Part shown: piece after piece, positions 63,482-64,000 of the stretch
Numbering within the stretch: position 1 is the stretch's first letter
Layout of the letters: every line of letters starts with the position of its first letter
DNA from: Sphaerolaimus hirsutus
Lineage: Eukaryota > Nematoda > Chromadorea > Monhysterida > Sphaerolaimidae
Length of the DNA: 64,000 nucleotides
Direction of reading: 5' to 3'
NCBI GenBank assembly: GCA_964036195.1
Contig: OZ038452.1
Location: forward strand, 25,741,785-25,805,784
Program-made: the position numbers and the translations under genes
Notes under the pieces: model-generated
Database searches by the model: none
What the model saw: the letters and a program-made list of their open reading frames with translations, nothing else
Told to the model about the DNA's origin: nothing

Positions 63482-63511
63482 GTACGGGGGGGGGGTATTG
63501 CGGTTGGATCT

Positions 63512-63895
63512 GGGGCCAGTGCCGGACCCTGTGGAATGCTTTTGGTTCAAACGGGAGTGACTTTTCGAGATCGGGATTGGTATTTATAGGTTTCGAGATT
63601 CGGATTGAGGTCACAGGATCGGGATTTTGTTTAAAGTTCTTATATTCACTGATTTTCTCCGGTTTTTCGCAAAAAAAGTATAAAAACACACTTTAATGCT
63701 AGAGAATGCATTATTCAAAGGCACAATGGATATTTCCGTTCACATTTCTCAGTGAAAAAAGCTAATTTTAAAAGCTAAAAGCAGGATCGGGATCCCGTTT
63801 CAACCCTAAAAATGTCCTGTAAATTGTTAAATGTCATGCAAAGTGTGGAAAGTCATGAAAACTATCCTGAAAAATGGCAAAACGTACGTGACGAA
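63512..63895. repeat. Introner half-element split by a GGGATC MITE
   Basis: GGCCAGTGCCGGACCCTGTG begins a donor-type introner end just downstream of the exon 8 donor. A MITE (TTTGGTTCAAACGGGAGTGA to ATCCCGTTTCAACCCTA, 63541-63808) interrupts it. Introner phrases resume: AAATGTCATGCAAAGTGTGG and AAAGTCATGAAAA. Confidence 0.65.
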
Positions 63896-64000
63896 AATGG
63901 GATTAGTTTCCCGATGAAAAGTATGTATGAGTAAATATTCTGTCAAAATTGTTACTACCGTCACACGCAAACTCAACTCAACTCGACTCGCCTTCTTACA

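Noticed and set aside
1..64000. tRNA, rRNA, CRISPR or bacterial-style operon features
   Set aside because: No tRNA cloverleaf, rRNA core or repeat-spacer array was recognised. The genes are spliced and animal-type.

Overview
This 64 kb window is nuclear DNA of an animal, probably an invertebrate. It carries five intron-rich animal genes with conserved GT-AG boundaries, a BEL/Pao retrotransposon with a glycoprotein-like ORF, and dense miniature inverted-repeat transposons (MITEs). The species cannot be fixed from the sequence.

Layout. 1-1.95 kb: repeats, no recognised exon. 1954-8914 (+): a RAD54-type recombination ATPase, with its N-terminal exons off the left edge. 9417-27991 (-): mitochondrial isobutyryl-CoA dehydrogenase (ACAD8-like), complete in 12 exons and convergent with RAD54. 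Its 13.6 kb sixth intron holds a hAT-type MITE split by a 12.3 kb BEL/Pao element (11619-23919) with near-identical 1102-bp LTRs. 27992-28316: a divergent promoter. 28317-29312 (+): a thioredoxin with an unusual WCSSC active site. 29832-36597 (+): V-ATPase subunit C, complete in 8 exons. 36.6-52.4 kb: intergenic, nearly all MITEs and degenerate repeats, with one assembly gap of 200 N. 52449-63481 (+): an NHERF/EBP50-like scaffold with two PDZ domains, running off the right edge.

The most interesting signal is a family of short foldback elements whose ends read GGTGCCAGTCNCAGACCCTG at the left and CAGGGTCTGNGACTGCCCC(C/A)AG at the right. In RAD54 (2886-3061) and NHERF (55312-55648, once a nested MITE is discounted) the element is the entire intron: exon sequence abuts both ends and the spliced protein aligns to its family without a gap. 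This is what introners, intron-generating DNA transposons, look like. Partial or solo copies lie at 6.2, 38.9, 52.6 and 63.5 kb.

MITEs with 8-bp target duplications and TAGGG/CAGGG-type termini (hAT-like) occur as at least six sequence families. They are nested up to three deep, and two of them sit exactly at splice donors. A second MITE family (CACACTAGTTGACA ends) has three copies of exactly 161 bp with 5-bp duplications.

The five host genes have unrelated housekeeping roles (DNA repair, valine catabolism, redox, proton pumping, membrane scaffolding). The only linkage visible is shared promoter or terminator space.
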